NCBI GenBank assembly: GCA_021397835.1
Contig: JAJFZO010000345.1
Span: 930,001-994,000 of the forward strand
Origin: Moringa oleifera
Taxonomy: Eukaryota > Streptophyta > Magnoliopsida > Brassicales > Moringaceae
Length of the DNA: 64,000 bases
Direction: 5' to 3'
Part shown: positions 1 through 12,084 of the stretch, one piece after another
How positions within the stretch are numbered: position 1 is the first letter of the stretch
Layout of the letters: each line of letters opens with the position of its first letter
Notes under the pieces: model-generated
What the model saw: only the letters and a program-made list of their open reading frames with translations
Told to the model about the DNA's origin: nothing
Databases searched by the model: none
Made by a program: the position numbers and the translations under genes

Positions 1-18
1 CAGTTAAAAATGGCTTTT

Positions 19-630
19 AATGACTGTTGTAAAACTGTCATCTTTGTTCATGTAATTAAAGGGGAGAAGTTTTAATGACAGTTATTAAACTGTCATTAAA
101 AGCATTACCTTTTAATGACAGTTCTATTAGAACTGTCGTTAAATGGCAGACCTTTTAATGACAATTCTAATGGAACTATCACTAAAGGAAGGCCTTTTTA
201 ATGACAATTCTATTAGAACTGTCGTTAGAAGGGAAGGACCTTTAATGACAGTTCTATAGGAACTATTGTTAAAAGGGAAGGACCTTTAATGACAGTTTTA
301 TAAGAACTGTCGTTAAAGGGGAGCCCTTTTAATGACAGTTCTATTGGAACTATCGTTAAAAGGGAAGGACCTTTAATGACAGTTCTATTGGAACTGTCGT
401 TAAAAGGGAGACTTTTTAATGACAGTTCTAGTGGAACTGTTGTTAAAGGGGGACCCTTTTAATGAGTGTTCTATTGGAATAGTCGTTAAATGAGGGACCT
501 TTTAATGACAATTTCAATAGAATTGTTGTTAAAAGGGATCGTTTTAATGACAGTTCTATTGGAACTGTCGTTAAAGGGGGGGCTTTGAATGACAGTTGTT
601 ATAAAATTATCATTAAAAGGTCATTAAAGG
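19..630. repeat. 3' subterminal array of element A, 43-bp palindromic units
   Basis: Thirteen consecutive units start with AATGAC-like words at about 74, 114, 157, 200, 244, 288, 331, 374, 418, 461, 504, 546 and 588, a spacing of 40-44 bp. Each unit is a near palindrome: AATGACAGTTCTATT followed by GGAACTGTCGTTAAA. A partly matching unit lies at 19-60. Subterminal repeats of CACTA elements are known binding sites for the element's own DNA-binding protein; that role here is inferred. The stretch from 630 to 1010 is AT-rich 3' flank of the ULP1 gene. Confidence 0.88.
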
Positions 631-1009
631 TATTTTTTGTATTTATTTCGAAATAAATACAAAATTTATATATTCAAATTATCAAAAACCTGCATATATA
701 AAATTTTTGATGTCTTCCATATCATCCATATACATCAATACAATTTTTCACAATATGCAACCAAAATTTTTATGTTATACACTTCAATACCATTCTCACA
801 GAGATTGTCATTACTTCTTTAATATTTGAAAACACTCAAAATAATCTAATCCAAAAAAATAATAATAGAAAAACAAAACAAAAGATCACTAAAGTTTGAT
901 GTTATAATTGAACTCTATATGTACAATACATGAGTTAAAATATTACACAATCTTAAAAATTCAATTATACAAATTCAATAATGTTCATGTGTGCAAAAAT
1001 CTTCAAGGT

Positions 1010-4000
1010 TCAACTTTCTAATATGGCACTCCAAAGAAATTGTCCAACCTCCTTTCTAACTTCATCAATATCCAATTAGGTATAAGTATCTATGTCCATT
1101 AACTATATTTCAAAAAAAAAAAGTTAGTCTAATTAAAATTTTTAATAAGTACATCAATTAATTACTTAAGTATTTACATAAGCAAATGCTTAAAAACTTA
1201 CCATTTTTGGATATGGGATATTTTTATCACGTTTATCAATGATGTCCCTTAAAAATGTCATAATATAATGTCCATACTCAATATTTGAAGACTGATGTGG
1301 ACACTATATTAAAAATTTTTAATTATTATGTTTTGCAAAATAAATAAAACTAACATCACATATAGGTTTAAATATACATACCTTAGCAGGAATACTCCTA
1401 GGAATGCGCCTATTGCTTGATTCTTTGAAAACTTTGAACAATTTAAAAGAGCTGCCAATAAAAAATAATCAATATTCTTAAGAGTAAGAAAAAATACATA
1501 CTAACATAAATGAAAATATTTTCACTTACGTGGACATAAGTTGATCTAGTTCTCGACGAGAACTATGGTTCAAAAAATTAAAAATACTGTACACAAAATT
1601 ACGAGGCTCGACAACCACCAACAACCAATGCTACCTATATTATGAAAAATCAATGTTAAAAATATTTTGAACAAAACTATTAATAATTTTAACTAGTATT
1701 ATAACTTACCTCAAGTTATAAGGAAATATCACTACTCCTCCGTCACATGGATCTATAATTCTATTGGCTAGGTGCTGAGCTTGAATGTATATACTTATAG
1801 ACATTCCATATGACAATGTTGACGGATCAGCAAATACAAAATACTTTCCCAAGCCAAGTGCAGCTAAATCTGTATAAAGTTTATTGAAATAATAAAGAGT
1901 AAGAAAAATATAAATATGATGTAGCCAAACAATAATAACCAAATAAAAATTCAAAAGACATACTTACACAATGTACGCCTGAATAATGGTGACACTTAGC
2001 TCTTCTATGTGACAAAATTGCATGATATCTTCTCGAGCCACAAATACATGTCCATCAGAAGGAAAGACTTCAGTAAAAGGTATGTGTATTGCTTCATTAG
2101 GTGCCATCACCTTATTCATATAATTATACATCTTCTGTAATCCTGGTGGTAGCCCAATGGAAGATACTTGTTGCGATGATTGTGGTTTTGTCAATGTTGG
2201 TGCTTTCTGAACTGGCAACTTACCTTGTTGCTTTATAGTCGATAGCTAAAAAAATTTTGCAAACTTAATTGACATTAATAGGTTGACTTTATAAAATATA
2301 TTACCAAAAATATTGCCTCATGTGTACCAACAATGACCTAATCTCGAGGCCAAGCAACAATTAAACCAAGTGCAAAAAAAATATTTGTCAATCCATCATC
2401 TGGGTTTGAACGAGGCAACTGTGCATCACCATGAATAGCTACGTCCACTGTCACCCGAACTACATGAACATATGGCATTCCTCACACTATAATGATCCAA
2501 AAAAACCAAAGTTACATTCGTAATATTATTAATATCACATCTACTATGAATAACATGTAACATTCTTTGTTGCCGTATGGTGCCAGTGCAGGTGCAGGTG
2601 ATAGTGGTGTGACTGGCATAGGTGATTGAGGTATTGGATATTCTTCTTCCTCCAATAATCTAGTTATATTGTTGCTAGCTTTAATCGAACGAAATTGGAA
2701 TGTAGATTTTTCTTGCTGGACATCATCAGTTTTTGCTCGCAACAATGTTTGTCAACACTTCTTTATACTCTGTGAACCACCTCATCATCTCTGCCAATTG
2801 TTGTTGATCTAATTGCATACCTTGAGGGACATTCAACTTTTTGGGCTTCCCAAAATAAGATGTCATAGTTACCCCAGATCCTTGATCTCTAATGCATTCA
2901 GGGTGCGTAAGTGTACCAAGAGCTTTCGTCAGTACATCTTCTGGACTGAAGTTTATAAATTTACCCTTTATGCTCTGTGTCATAAATTCATCCTATAATG
3001 TTATAATAAAATTAATCAATGAACATGAAATTTATTACCATAAATGCTAGAAAAAAGTTGAACTGCACTTACAATTCTTTCCCCACACAGTCGGCTCGCA
3101 TCATTCATATATTCTCCTTTTTTATTCTGTCATGAAGCCTTCCACAATAAGGCACGATCAATTTGGGCATCGCTACCCAATGCTTGTTTCTTTTTTTAAC
3201 ATAAAGAGTGAACATGTTAGATTTTAAAACGTACTACCGAATGAATATATTATCAATTATAAGCATAATAAATGAAAAAAAAAACTTACAAGTTCACTCT
3301 CCAGCCCTGTAAATCCTTTTCTAGATAGACGATGGTTGTACACATTCTTCTTTCTTTTCTTTTTGGCTATTTGTCTCTTTTGCTGTAGGATCAATACACA
3401 TCATCATTTGGAGAAAATTTTATAAACAAAAACTTTACTAATTATAAATATATACTTGAAACTCTTATGTTATACGAGAGTTCACAAATTCTTGCCATAC
3501 CCCAACATCTATAACACAGCTATATTCTTCAGATGGAAATGATAGAAATTCCAAGTCATCAATATGAGGGAATATGTGCTTTGATGTAAGATTGGTCTTG
3601 AAGTTCCTCCATTTGTTTGTAGCAGACTGAAGTATGTACCTTTTCATTCTCGCATCAATATCATACGTCTCCTACAACATATTATAAAAAAGTGGATTGG
3701 TACAAATCAAATTAATTAGTAATAAACTAATTGAAAAGCAATACTACATTGAGTTTCATTTAACTTACCAATATTGTCTCTCAAATCTTATTTTTCATTT
3801 CAATGGTTACTGAGTGCCAATTCACGATATTTATGGGCACCATATTACGTACCACCACCCTAATGTAGCTATTGAACTAGATGCCATTCCTCCCAATTGG
3901 CTGACCTTTATCATTTACCTCGATCGTGAGCTTAACTCCGGAAGCACGGCTCTTAATTATCTTAGGCATACTGGTGATACCTCATTTTTTCAGCCCTTGA

Positions 4001-4032
4001 GAGCCTTCACTTAAGTGTTCAAAAGGATCCAT
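1010..4032 (-). pseudogene. CACTA second gene: Transposase_24-like region plus ULP1-type (C48) cysteine peptidase, copy A
   Basis: Multi-exon gene with the likely start at 4032 (protein begins MDPFEHLSEGSQG) and a TGA stop at 1010-1012. The 5' exons encode a plant Ptta/En/Spm-type segment: a basic GVKLTIEVNDKGQPIGRNG block near 3900 and a KWRNFK...EEYSCVIDVGVWQEFVN block at 3465-3647. The middle exons (2726-2983, 1964-2218) are recognised only by matching copy B. The 3' exons form a ULP1 peptidase: GLGKYFVFADPS, then HWLLVVVEPRNF with His at 1628-1630, then IEYGHYIM. The Cys expected in that last motif is Tyr (TAT, 1274-1276), and the Asp expected after the His is Asn (IFNFLN). An in-frame stop also lies near 3970. 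The family removes SUMO-like modifiers; this copy should be catalytically dead. It lies just downstream of the transposase gene on the same strand. Confidence 0.75.
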
Positions 4033-4152
4033 CAAATCTATAAACAATAGCAAAATATGGTTACCATCATATATGCAAAACAAGATATAACATGATAAAA
4101 CTAAAAAAATAAAATAAAACAATAAAAAAAATGATAACTTTGGCACATGAGG

Positions 4153-7100
4153 CAATTGATCGCTACCTTAAAAATACTCCAACCCATAATCCTTCATCAA
4201 TGTCTCGAGCATATGCAAGATGATGCTTATCCATTTGGCCAAATAAATCAGCAGGTGGCAAATTATTGCCAGAAAGACTTATGCTCCACACCAATATCGC
4301 ACAAATCATCATCTTCATCATAGTCTTTTGGAGGTGTTGATAGTACTATAGACCATTTGGCATCAATTGGATCTTTAATGTGAAATACTTGTCTTGCTTG
4401 TGAAGCCAATATAATCTGATCATTCCTATGTCCAATCTGATTGAGATCAACTAGCACAACTCCTAAATCATCAACTTTAACACCACTACTATTCTCAATC
4501 CAATCATATTTTAAAATTAGAACTCTGAATGTTGTATAATCTAGTTCTCATATTTCTTGTATAACTCCATAGAATGACAAATCACCATATATTAGATTTT
4601 TATCCTTAGCACAGGAGATTTGCATGGTGTTGGCAACTAGAGTGACACTACTATTTTGATGGATCCTTAAGTTATCTCGTTATTTTGTGTAAGAGCGACA
4701 ACTGTTGATGATATATCCAGGATACTTGATTATTGTGGATCGAGGATCATGGGCAATCCATCGTAGTGTTGATGAGACATTATGATTGGATAATAAAAGT
4801 TCATTCTCAATCTGTATCATAACATATATTAAATGAACCATATTAAAAATAAATTTAATGTCTGGACAACAATAAGTATTCTTATCCGTGTGCGTAACCA
4901 ATTACTTAAGGTTCGATTTTGTTCATCATGTAACCATTTGAGTCATTTTGACTTAATAGAATTATCGATCCTTAATTGATTTAAATGCTCACTGCATATT
5001 AAGAATAAATCATCAAACAATAATTCAAATATTATTTCATACAACAATAAACTATGAGTCATAAAATTTAATTACCTTATATATGGTTGAACTTCACTCA
5101 TATTCATCAAAATATATAAGTGCACTTGATGAAGGAGGACATTATCAGCTTTCTCAAAAGTTTCACTAGTTAGAGCTTTTTCATTCTAAGTTGAATGACC
5201 AAATACATTCTTTCGTGGGGGAATTCCAATAATATCCATTCCAAATAAATAGTCAGTGCAGAATTCTAATGCCTCCTATATAATGTACCACTCAACAATA
5301 TTACCCTCAAGTCTATTACGATTTCGAATATAACCCTTTAACACTTTCATGTATCTTTCAAATGGGTACATGCATTGTAAATACACGGGATCACATAATT
5401 TCACTTCTCTGATAAGATGAACAGTAAGGTGGACCATAATATCGAAAAAGCTGGGAGGAAAGTACTTCTCAAGCAAACAAAGTGTTGTGACAAGTTTGTT
5501 TTGAATTCCATCTAACTTTGACACATCCACCACCTTTTGGCATAACAAATTGAAGAACATGCAAAGTCTACTGAGAACATATCTAACATGTTTGGGTAAC
5601 ACACCTCGTAAAGTAATAAGTAAAAGTTGTTGCATTAGGATATGACAATCATGCGACTTCAACCCATATAGTTCCAAGTCGTCCATAGATACTAGATTTC
5701 AAATGTTCAAAGAATACCCATCTGGGACTTTAATCTCACTAAAAAATTTACAAAATATTTTTTTTTCTTCCCTAGATAAAATGTAGCATGCAGGTGGTAG
5801 AAATGTATGATTACCACGAACCTGTGGTTCCAACTCAGACCTTAATCTTATGTCTTTCAAATCCATTCTTAAAGCTAATTCGTCTTTAGGTTTTCCTGAA
5901 ATATCAAGCAATATCCTAAGAAGACTATCACAAACGTTCTTTTTAATGTGCATGACATCTAGAATATGCTTGATATGCAAGGACTTCCAATATGGTAAGT
6001 CAAAGAAAATCGACCTATTTTTCCAACACTGTGTAACATCTTCTTTACCCATTGTACTTCGTTTCTTCGACTTTCCCCATGAATTTACTAAACATTAAAC
6101 TTTGTGAAAGACTTTTTCACTGCTTAATGGTTGGGGAGCAATTCTGACTTCTTTTTCACCATTGAAGGCCTTTTTTTGTCTACGGTAAGGATGATGTCGT
6201 GGTAAGAATCTATTGTGTCCAACATATGACATCTTTTTACTATATTTTAGGTGACTAGCTTGGGTGTTCTTAGCACAGATAAGACAAGCATAATACCCTT
6301 TAACAGTGCAACCAGATAAATTACCATATGCAGAAAAATAATTGATTGTCCATAACAAACAGCTTTCAAGTTGAATGACTCATTATGGTATGCATCATGT
6401 ACTTTTACACCTGTGTCCCATAGCATTTTTAAGTCTTCTATAAGCGAGGCCAAGTAGACATCGATATCATTACCAGGTTGTTTAGGACCTGATATTAGTA
6501 ACGTCAACATCATGAACTTTCTCTTCACTGTTAACCATGGCGGTAAATTATAATTCACCATGATCACCGGCCAATAACTATATCGACTACTCAATGTACT
6601 ATGTGGATTAATCCCATCTGCTGATATAGCAAGCCTGAAGTTTCTTGGCTCTAAAGCAAACTCTGGCCACATGTAGTCAACCAATTTCCATGATGGTGTA
6701 CCTGATGGATACCTTAACTTGCCATTAATTTCTCTTTTCTTTGAATGCCATGTAAGGTGTTTTGATATTTCAAAATTTTTAAACGTTTTTCTAAATCTTG
6801 GTATTGGTGGAAAATACCACAACACCTTAGCAGGCACACCAGTCTTTATTTTGTTACCATTTTTCATTACTTTCCATCTTGAAAGTCCACAAGTTGGACA
6901 TTGAATGTCATCCTAAAACTCCTTCCGATATAATATGCAATCATTTGGACGGGCATGAATCTTTTGATACTCCATGGCTAATGCATTCAATATTTTCTTG
7001 GCATTATACATGAATGTAGGCATTTCATTATTATCAAGCAATATTTCGTTAATTAAATTTAAAAGATCACTAAAGCTTTGATCGGACCAACCATATTTTG

Positions 7101-7539
7101 CCTTCAAATTGTATAATTTAACTAGAGCAAATAATTTAGTAAACTTCACTGATCTAGAATACAGAGGTTTCGCAGCATCACAAAATAATCTCTCAAAGTG
7201 GTTAGGATTACTATCATACTCTGCAAATGCCTCTTGTACCATTTCTACAGTGTTATCAACTTCTTTGATGTGTTCTACCTCCCTAACAACCTTAGCATTC
7301 TTACTAGTAGAAGACCTAACAATACTAGTTTCTTCGTGCCATATCCAGTTTGGATAGCTGCTATTAACTCCATATACATATAAATGATTCCGTATCTCAC
7401 ATGGAGTATGACACTTCATGTTGCCACATTTAATACATGGGCACCGAACTAATTTAGGGTTATCACTATTCTGAACAGCATAATCTAGAAAGTTATTCAC
7501 CCCCACATCATATGCCTCTGATCTTCTATTAGCAAACAT
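4153..7539 (-). pseudogene. TNP2-type CACTA transposase, copy A
   Basis: Start ATG at 7537-7539, just after a splice acceptor (7556). Domains in order: Transposase-associated domain (about 6913-7539) with RSEAYDVGVNNFL and the CPCIKCGN...HLYVYG cysteine/histidine pattern; Transposase_21/TNP2 core (about 5700-6870) with CPTCGLSRWK, RLAISADGINPH and LDVMHIKKNVCDSLL; DUF4218 (about 5270-5690) with LKSHDCHILMQQLL and MYPFERYMKVLKGYIRN; then, after an intron near 4990-5073, DUF4216 (about 4260-4900) with LASQARQVFHI. The frame is almost continuous but has nonsense codons at 6913, 6095, 5699 and 5276 and a one-base frameshift near 6360 (a missing T in a T-run). The family catalyses cut-and-paste transposition in the nucleus. 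The few, scattered lesions suggest fairly recent inactivation. Confidence 0.9.
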
Positions 7540-7555
7540 TCAAGTTTTATCTATT

Positions 7556-8516
7556 CTGAAATTCGAAAGATATTTAATTATTTACTTTTCAAGCATCTAA
7601 TATACTAAGTAAAAGTTAAATAAATGATTAATAACTATTTAATTAATTAATATAAAAAGTTAATGAAAGCATCTAATTAACTAACCACTAAATTAATTCA
7701 AATTTAAATAACTTAATTATTTACTTTACAAAGCATCAAATTTATTAATTAAAATTTAAATACATAATTAATAATTATTTGGTTAATTAAGATATAGTTA
7801 ATATTTAATTAACATCCAATTTACTATATAAGCACTTAACTACTTAGTAACCTAATTAATATGTAAATAACATGTAATTTTTTGCTTCACATGTATCTAA
7901 TTTATTAATATTAGCTAAATAAATGATTAACAATTAATTAGTTAATTAAGATACAGTAAATTAATTATCATCCAATTAATTACTACACAAGCATCTAACT
8001 AGCTAGTAACTTAATTGATTAAAATTTAAATAACATTTAATGGTTTATATTACAAGCATATAATTAATTAATTATCTATTTAAAATTTAACTAAATATAT
8101 TAATTTATGTTAACAATAAAATCAATATAATTAAATTTGACAAAATATACCAATTAATCTTACGTAAAAAAATTAATTCAAACATAAATTCATCTACACC
8201 TAATATATAATTAATTTATCAAAATATAAATTCATCTAATTAACATTTACTTAATTTATCAATTATCTAAAAATGTTAATAATTATGAAATAATAAATAT
8301 ATCAATATATACTCATTCATAACAAATATGTTCATCAAAATATACTAATTCAAAAAAACTCAAATTTCATCAATTAATAACAATTCACCAAACACACTTA
8401 ATAAAAAACTTCTCAAAAAAATATGCATTCTTAATATGTTTTTTAAACCATATTGAATCAAAATTATGAAACTAAAATTTCGTAAAAAAATTTCAAATCT
8501 ATACCGAAATACTTAC
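7556..8516 (-). other. AT-rich 5'-UTR intron of the TNP2 gene (copy A)
   Basis: Read on the minus strand, a GTAAGT donor sits at 8511-8516 and a TTTCAG acceptor at 7556-7561, only 17 bases before the ATG. The 961-bp interval is almost entirely A/T and contains degenerate repeats around words such as AAGCATCTAAT and TTAATTAAGATA. I find no coding potential in it. Confidence 0.6.
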
Positions 8517-8830
8517 ATAGTTTGAATCCCATAGAAGAACGAATGAAGGGGGAACGTGCAGCTAGATTGAGACAAATGAGAGAGGAATAAGCAAGGAGAG
8601 AGGCAGTGTCACTGCTAAACCAGCAACTGGCCCATCTACCTGCTTCTTGACAAAGACCAAAGAGTAGAAGACCGGAGAGGCTGCCAACAGCTACCCCAAC
8701 TGCTTTTGGATGAAGAGCAAAGATCGTAATAGCCGAAGAAAGGCTGTGCGGCTGTGCAGCTGCTTCTGGACAGTCTGCAAATAGGAGAATCTTGACCTAA
8801 AGAGAAAAAATTACGCGAGAGGTTATGGTG
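8517..8830 (-). other. 5'-UTR exon of the TNP2 gene (copy A)
   Basis: A mixed-composition block between the AT-rich intron and the 5' subterminal DNA. On the minus strand it ends at a GTAAGT donor. It has internal repeats of a roughly 70-bp unit around CTGCTTCTGGACA / CTGCTTTTGGATGA / CTGCTTCTTGACAA. It has no long reading frame. The call as an untranslated leader is inferred from position and splice signals. Confidence 0.45.
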
Positions 8831-8884
8831 GGCTCTGAAAACAAATTTAAGATCCCAACCTTAAAAGAAAGGGATGATAGTCTT

Positions 8885-8928
8885 TAACGTCAGTTATTCC
8901 ATAACTAGCGTTGAAGGCCAGAGAATTT
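8885..8928. repeat. Isolated 5'-type subterminal palindrome of element A
   Basis: TTTAACGTCAGTTATTCC followed by ATAACTAGCGTTGAAGG has the same palindromic design as the units at 12085-12290. It lies 3.1 kb away from them, on the far side of the captured FLU segment, so the array looks split by that acquired DNA. Confidence 0.6.
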
Positions 8929-9229
8929 AAAATCATCACTTGTTGTTTGATATGCATGTGTAAGAGAATTTGAAATCATCATCACTCCACGTTCATGGCC
9001 ACTGCTGCTGTAAGATTCATGGCCACGTTCATGCATGTGTAACAGACAGTTTTCACAAAGTTTCAGCAGCAGAAACAACCATTGCTACTAAAATTCTGTG
9101 GAAAACTATGTGTTCTTCCAGATTTTTATTCATCTTGCATGGTAGTTTAAACAGAGCACTCTGTTGAAAGTCTGAATTAATTTTTAATGTCTTTGTGGCA
9201 AGGAAAGCCTTGGGTTTTAAGACTTCTGG

Positions 9230-9365
9230 TTACCTCTTGCATTTCTCTCGTTGCAAGAAGCAACAGCAACGGCTGCTTACAACAGAAGCTGTAGCAACGG
9301 CTGCCACTGCTGCTGTAAGCAACAGTTTCTGCTGCAACTCCTACTGCTGTAAGCAGCAACAAGTG
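9230..9365. repeat. CTG/CAG-rich repeat block, left copy
   Basis: Built from GCTGCTTACAACAGAAGC, GGCTGCCACTGCTGC and GTAAGCAACAG words. A 50-base core matches the block at 11735-12010 with about 7 differences, same orientation, so the two blocks bracket the FLU fragment as direct repeats. The stretch 8929-9229 contains a short duplicated phrase (GAGAATTTAAAATCATCAC / GAGAATTTGAAATCATCATC) and nothing else recognised. Confidence 0.55.
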
Positions 9366-10081
9366 ATGATTTCCTGCATTTGTAGGTTTTATCTGAGTTA
9401 GTTTTAAACCTAGGAAGCTTTTCAATGTAATTTTCTCTATCTAGCAGTGAGGTTATTACCAGCTTTTATCAGTACGAAAATTCCACCTTATGTATGCATG
9501 AATATATACTATGGTTTTACTTGAATTGTAAACCCCTATGAAGATTTTAATGTATTTTTTTTTATCGGTGAGGTTGTTACCCACTGTTGTCTATATCATG
9601 AGTTTGCTCTCTTATTATATATATATATATATATTATTCTTAAGATCTTTATTATTGAGTATGAAAGGTATTAATTTTCTTTGCTTGCTTGTCATAGATA
9701 ACATTCTAATTTCTTTTGCTTAATGGCACAAGTGTCATTGCTTTATATACAGGTAAATGCCACCAAGTTATAAATACTCCATGCAGAACAAAGACGACAA
9801 TATTTGTTTAGCAAGAAAGCTCTACTGAGAATCAGTTGCCAACAAAAGAATGGGAGGCTCTATTGTGGTGGCATATTAACCAAGCATGGAGACATAATCA
9901 CAAATATTGCTAGGGTAAAACAAAACTTCATTCTATTTCTGCCCTGCCATTTGGGATTTATGATAGTCATACAATTAAACATACAGAAATCTGATCTGCA
10001 AGCCGTGCAAAAATTCTTTAACTGCTATCTCAACCTCACCATTTCAATTGCATGATGGAACTATTAAATAATGAAAAATCA
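9366..10081. other. Unassigned DNA within element A, probably including FLU 3' flank
   Basis: AT-rich, with a short (TA)n run near 9616-9635. The part nearest 10081 lies directly downstream of the captured FLU stop codon and could be FLU 3'-UTR. A short open stretch at 9804-9915 on the plus strand has no family I recognise. Confidence 0.3.
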
Positions 10082-11046
10082 TCAGTCTTTTTCCAACCTT
10101 GAAATATATTTATCGTAGAATTTTTTGCTTTCTCAAGATCACCTAGCTCAATGTAACAATCAGCAATTGCTCCATATGCTTCTGTGTTACTAGAGTCTTC
10201 TCCTTCTCGCTCAAAGATCTATAAAACCTTTGAGTGGTATGTCATAGCTTTCCGGTATTTGCCTTGTCTTTGTAATGACACCCCTGGATCAAGTAAATTT
10301 AATTCCAAATCAAAATTCGAATCAAAGATGCTGTGTAAACATTTTGTGCTATGATAATGACAACATGAAGACAGGATGCACAAATGATTTTTGTGGTTGA
10401 GAAACATAGAACTGCGGGCAAGAAATCTAGTTATGCCAATTAGATCCAACCAGCCTGATAGGAACAAGAAAAAAAAATTGAATGTGCAATTTAGCACCAA
10501 CTCATCACTGCAAAACATTAAAAGTTCTTGTATCCTTGAATAAATTGTTCTAAATCATAGCTTGAAGGGTGTATTTCACGGTTCAAAATTCAATGGCATA
10601 AATGGTGTAAACTCTCTTCTCCTTTTAGCTTGCTAACCACATGAATAATGTAAAATATGGATAGAAGGCAAGAACTGTATAATACATGCACAAAATATAA
10701 AACACCCTGAGTGAGAGAAACAAACCTAAGCCTCTTGCAGCCTTTTTCTCCTCAATGGGATCCTTCAGGTTTTGAGCAAGCTACAAAGCTGTCTTAAACT
10801 CCATAAATGCCTTTTCATGTTCTTGATTCCTCAGAAAGTTCTTCCCTGTTTTCAGTCGAGAAATCAACTCTTGCTTCTGTTGATCAACAATTACTTCATT
10901 ATCTGGTATTTTGCCACCAACAGGCGCATAAGTCAAACTGGGAGCATAGGACTCAATTTTAGCTTGCCTTCTCAGAGCTGCATTGACTTGACGCAACTGT
11001 TCGTTCAATCTTTGCAGTTCCCCTCTTCTTTGTCGGGCAAGCAACC
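10082..11046 (-). pseudogene. FLU: Captured 3' fragment of FLU (tetrapyrrole biosynthesis regulator)
   Basis: Two exons of the plant FLUORESCENT IN BLUE LIGHT gene with the intron retained. Exon 10726-11046 encodes RLNEQLRQVNAALRRQAKIE, SYAPSLTYAPVGGKIPDNEV, LISRLKTGKNFLRNQ and, after a stop, LAQNLKDPIEEKKAARGLG; it is bounded by a CAG acceptor and a GT donor. Exon 10082-10283 encodes SLQRQGKYRKAMTYHSKVL, then EREGEDSSNTEAYGAIADCY and the C-terminus. Family knowledge: FLU is a chloroplast-membrane TPR protein that restrains glutamyl-tRNA reductase and so prevents protochlorophyllide build-up in the dark. Lesions: TAG at 10781 and 10219 (on the minus strand) and a one-A deletion in an A-run near 10119-10126. 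The transit peptide and membrane region are absent. Because introns are kept, it was copied from genomic DNA. Confidence 0.88.
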
Positions 11047-11734
11047 CTGTCATACATGCACGAGGTTGATAAAATGTGAGTAAAGCTGGAAACTTCAGGC
11101 TCTGAAAGTTATGAAGTACTCCAACTAGTATTTCTGTCCAAAGCCAAAATGGGAGGATGTAGCATTCTAAGTGTTACCAATGCTCCATTTTCTTTTTGAC
11201 AAGTAAAGAACACTGTCCTTTAAAAAATTATGGCTCCAAGTTGAACTAAATTGTCTCACGGCTCTTTTGTGGTGGCCATCAGTCTTTACTGATGCAAATT
11301 AGGCACTTATCATGCTTCACACTTTGACTTTGTACATTATGAAAGAGACATAGCCTTGTTATGCAGAGTACTCCCTGCTGAAATTTCTATCCAAGACAGA
11401 ATGGAAAGTAAGCACCTTTAGGTGGCACCATTACTCTCCAATAAATTACTACTAAAACAAAACCAAGTTGTTTGACAACTATGATTGTTAGGGCTGCTAG
11501 AGTGGCACTATTACTTTATTTTCCATTCCCATTTTCTTAACTTGTCCCACAAGCCAAAACTGAAAGATGCTCAAACCTAAGTGTATACAGAAAAACAAAA
11601 CTTAATGAAACAAAATTAAGAATTTTTGAAAGCCTAAAAAACTTCAAGCAAAAATGAGCACAAAAGCAGAAAGAAAGAAGCAAGGAAATAGAAAGAGGAC
11701 TGTGTTACCTAAGCAGAGGAGTCCTAACCGGGAA
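11047..11734. other. Unassigned DNA upstream of the FLU fragment in element A
   Basis: On the minus strand this precedes the splice acceptor of the first FLU exon, so at least the part next to 11047 is plausibly FLU intron. No earlier FLU exon is recognised. The end near 11640-11734 is purine-rich. Confidence 0.3.
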
Positions 11735-12010
11735 TGTGGTGGTTGCTGCAGCTTCTTGCAGCAGCATTGGCCGCTGCTGCTTACAGTAGAAGCTGCAGCA
11801 ATGGCTGCCATTGCGACTGTAAGCAGCCATCGCTGCTGCTTCTTGTAGACAGTAGCAGTAACCGTTGCTGCTGCTTCTTGTAGACAGCAGCAGCAACCAC
11901 TGCTGCTGCTTCTTGCAGTAATGACAGCTGCTTACAGCAGCAGCAGCGTTGATGCTGCAATAAGCAGCAGCAACTGTTACTGCTGCTGCTGCTGCGGTTG
12001 CTGCTACAAG
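11735..12010. repeat. CTG/CAG-rich imperfect microsatellite block, right copy
   Basis: About 275 bp dominated by CTG, CAG and GCT triplets with recurring GCTGCTGCTTCTTGTAGACAG phrases. It is related to 9230-9365 in the same orientation. Reading frames here exist only because the triplets lack stops; I do not treat them as genes. Confidence 0.65.
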
Positions 12011-12084
12011 ATGCAGCCAGATTAGGGCATACCCAAAGTTGAAAGCCTGTATGGCTCAGAGGTGGCAGTTGTCCCAGCCTAGTT

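Noticed and set aside
19..630. Regular repeats of about 43 bp resembling a CRISPR array
   Set aside because: The units are contiguous palindromes without unique spacers, in plant DNA, and they sit at a CACTA terminus.
3814..4014. Plus-strand open frame of 66 residues
   Set aside because: It is the antisense of the second CACTA gene's first exon; copy B shows the coding strand.
9195..9425. Opposed open frames of 68 and 82 residues
   Set aside because: Same triplet-repeat effect as at 11654-11896; no family.
11654..11896. Open frames rich in Ala/Ser/Cys
   Set aside because: They come from CTG/CAG triplets that lack stop codons in most frames.
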